Source: an uncultured Solirubrobacteraceae bacterium
Lineage (GTDB): Bacteria > Actinomycetota > Thermoleophilia > Solirubrobacterales > Solirubrobacteraceae
DNA: 14,023 nt
Reading direction: 5' to 3'
NCBI GenBank assembly: GCA_955652345.1
Contig: CATPBV010000290.1
Span: 1-14,023, forward strand
A program made the position numbers and the translations under genes. A model generated the notes under the pieces. It was not told the origin of the DNA. It searched no databases and saw only the letters and a program-made list of their open reading frames with translations. The number at the start of each line of letters is the position of its first letter. The stretch's first letter is position 1. Of the stretch, positions 13,658-14,023 are shown piece by piece.

Positions 13658-14023
13658 ATGCATCGCCACCTCCCTCGTGCTGCGATCGCGATCCTCGCGG
13701 TGACTGGCCTGATCGGCGCTGCTCCTGCCCGTGCCGACTGGTCGGCGCCCGAGACGATCGCGCTGAGCGGCGCGGGCTCGGGCTTGTCGAGCCTCCAGTT
13801 CGCGCTCGACAACGGTGTCGCTGCCGCGATCTGGAACGAGAACTCGAGCACCGCGCGCGCCGCTTTCCGGCCATTCGGTGGGCCGTTCGGATCGACCCAG
13901 ACGCTCGACACCGAGAACGAGCGACGCGCCCGCGAGCGACCCGGAGGTCGCTGTGGACCCAGCCGGCAACGCAGTGATGACGTGGATCCGAACCGACGCG
14001 GGACCATCGCTCGACCTTAACAC
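13658..14023 (+). CDS. Exported repeat (propeller-like) protein, frameshifted and cut by window edge
   Basis: A signal peptide (MHRHLPRAAIAILAVTGLIG, then AAPARA, cleavage before D27) begins at 13658, followed by DWSAPETIALSG. A repeat unit FALDNGVAAAIWNENS leads to FRPFGGPFGSTQTLDT. Repeats of the form A-x-D-x-x-G-x-A-x-x-x-W occur in Solirubrobacterales exported proteins that I take to be beta-propeller-like. The starting frame degenerates into Arg-rich sequence after about 13910 and stops at 14018-14020. A frame shifted by one base stays open from 13911 to the end and reads SDPEVAVDPAGNAVMTW, an excellent next repeat unit. So one base appears gained, or two lost, near 13905-13930, by sequencing error or genuine decay. 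Function is unknown. Confidence 0.65.

Overview
The window reads as a stretch of chromosome from a high-GC actinobacterium, most likely Thermoleophilia / Solirubrobacterales. This placement rests on codon composition, on the order of an aromatic amino-acid operon running into cmk and der, on an AlkZ-like winged-helix protein of a type common there, and on two secreted proteins of a style I associate with that group. It is inferred from gene content and not from a marker-gene comparison. I see no mobile element, CRISPR array, tRNA or rRNA.

Left part (1-2700). On the minus strand, rlmN (23S rRNA/tRNA A2503/A37 methylation) is followed by the overlapping 5' part of an AlkZ-like winged-helix DNA glycosylase gene that runs off the left edge. 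Divergent to rlmN, with 21 bp between starts, is rluB (23S rRNA pseudouridine synthase). Its stop codon lies inside an inverted repeat.

Middle part (2700-6541). Three cell-surface genes separate rluB from the aromatic operon. They are a small exported protein with an Ala-rich linker and a tail-fibre-like C-terminus (plus), a multi-membrane-spanning GT-C glycosyltransferase (minus), and an MptB-like polyprenol-phosphate-mannose-dependent mannosyltransferase (plus).

Right part (6565-13612). A compact plus-strand run carries aroH (chorismate mutase), a HisC-type aminotransferase, aroF (DAHP synthase), tyrA (prephenate dehydrogenase with ACT domain), aroA (EPSP synthase), cmk and der. The genes aroF-tyrA-aroA-cmk are linked by three successive 4-base stop/start overlaps (TTGA, ATGA, GTGA). 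Together they cover entry into the shikimate pathway, EPSP formation, the chorismate-to-prephenate step and the route to tyrosine/phenylalanine. The 221-bp gap in front of aroF holds a promoter, an undocumented 22-codon ORF rich in Phe/Tyr/Trp codons, and mutually exclusive RNA stems. This looks like a ribosome-mediated attenuator sensing aromatic amino acids.

Right edge (13613-14023). A second exported protein (propeller-like repeats) begins, with an apparent frameshift, and runs off the window.

The two exported-protein genes, 11 kb apart, are preceded by near-identical promoter-like elements: TAAAGATC, 11 bp, then an xCCGATxx box. This matches the FliA/WhiG (sigma-28 family) consensus. Each box sits exactly 8 nt before the ATG, implying co-regulation and leaderless translation. 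The promoter pair and the aroF leader are the most noteworthy items here.
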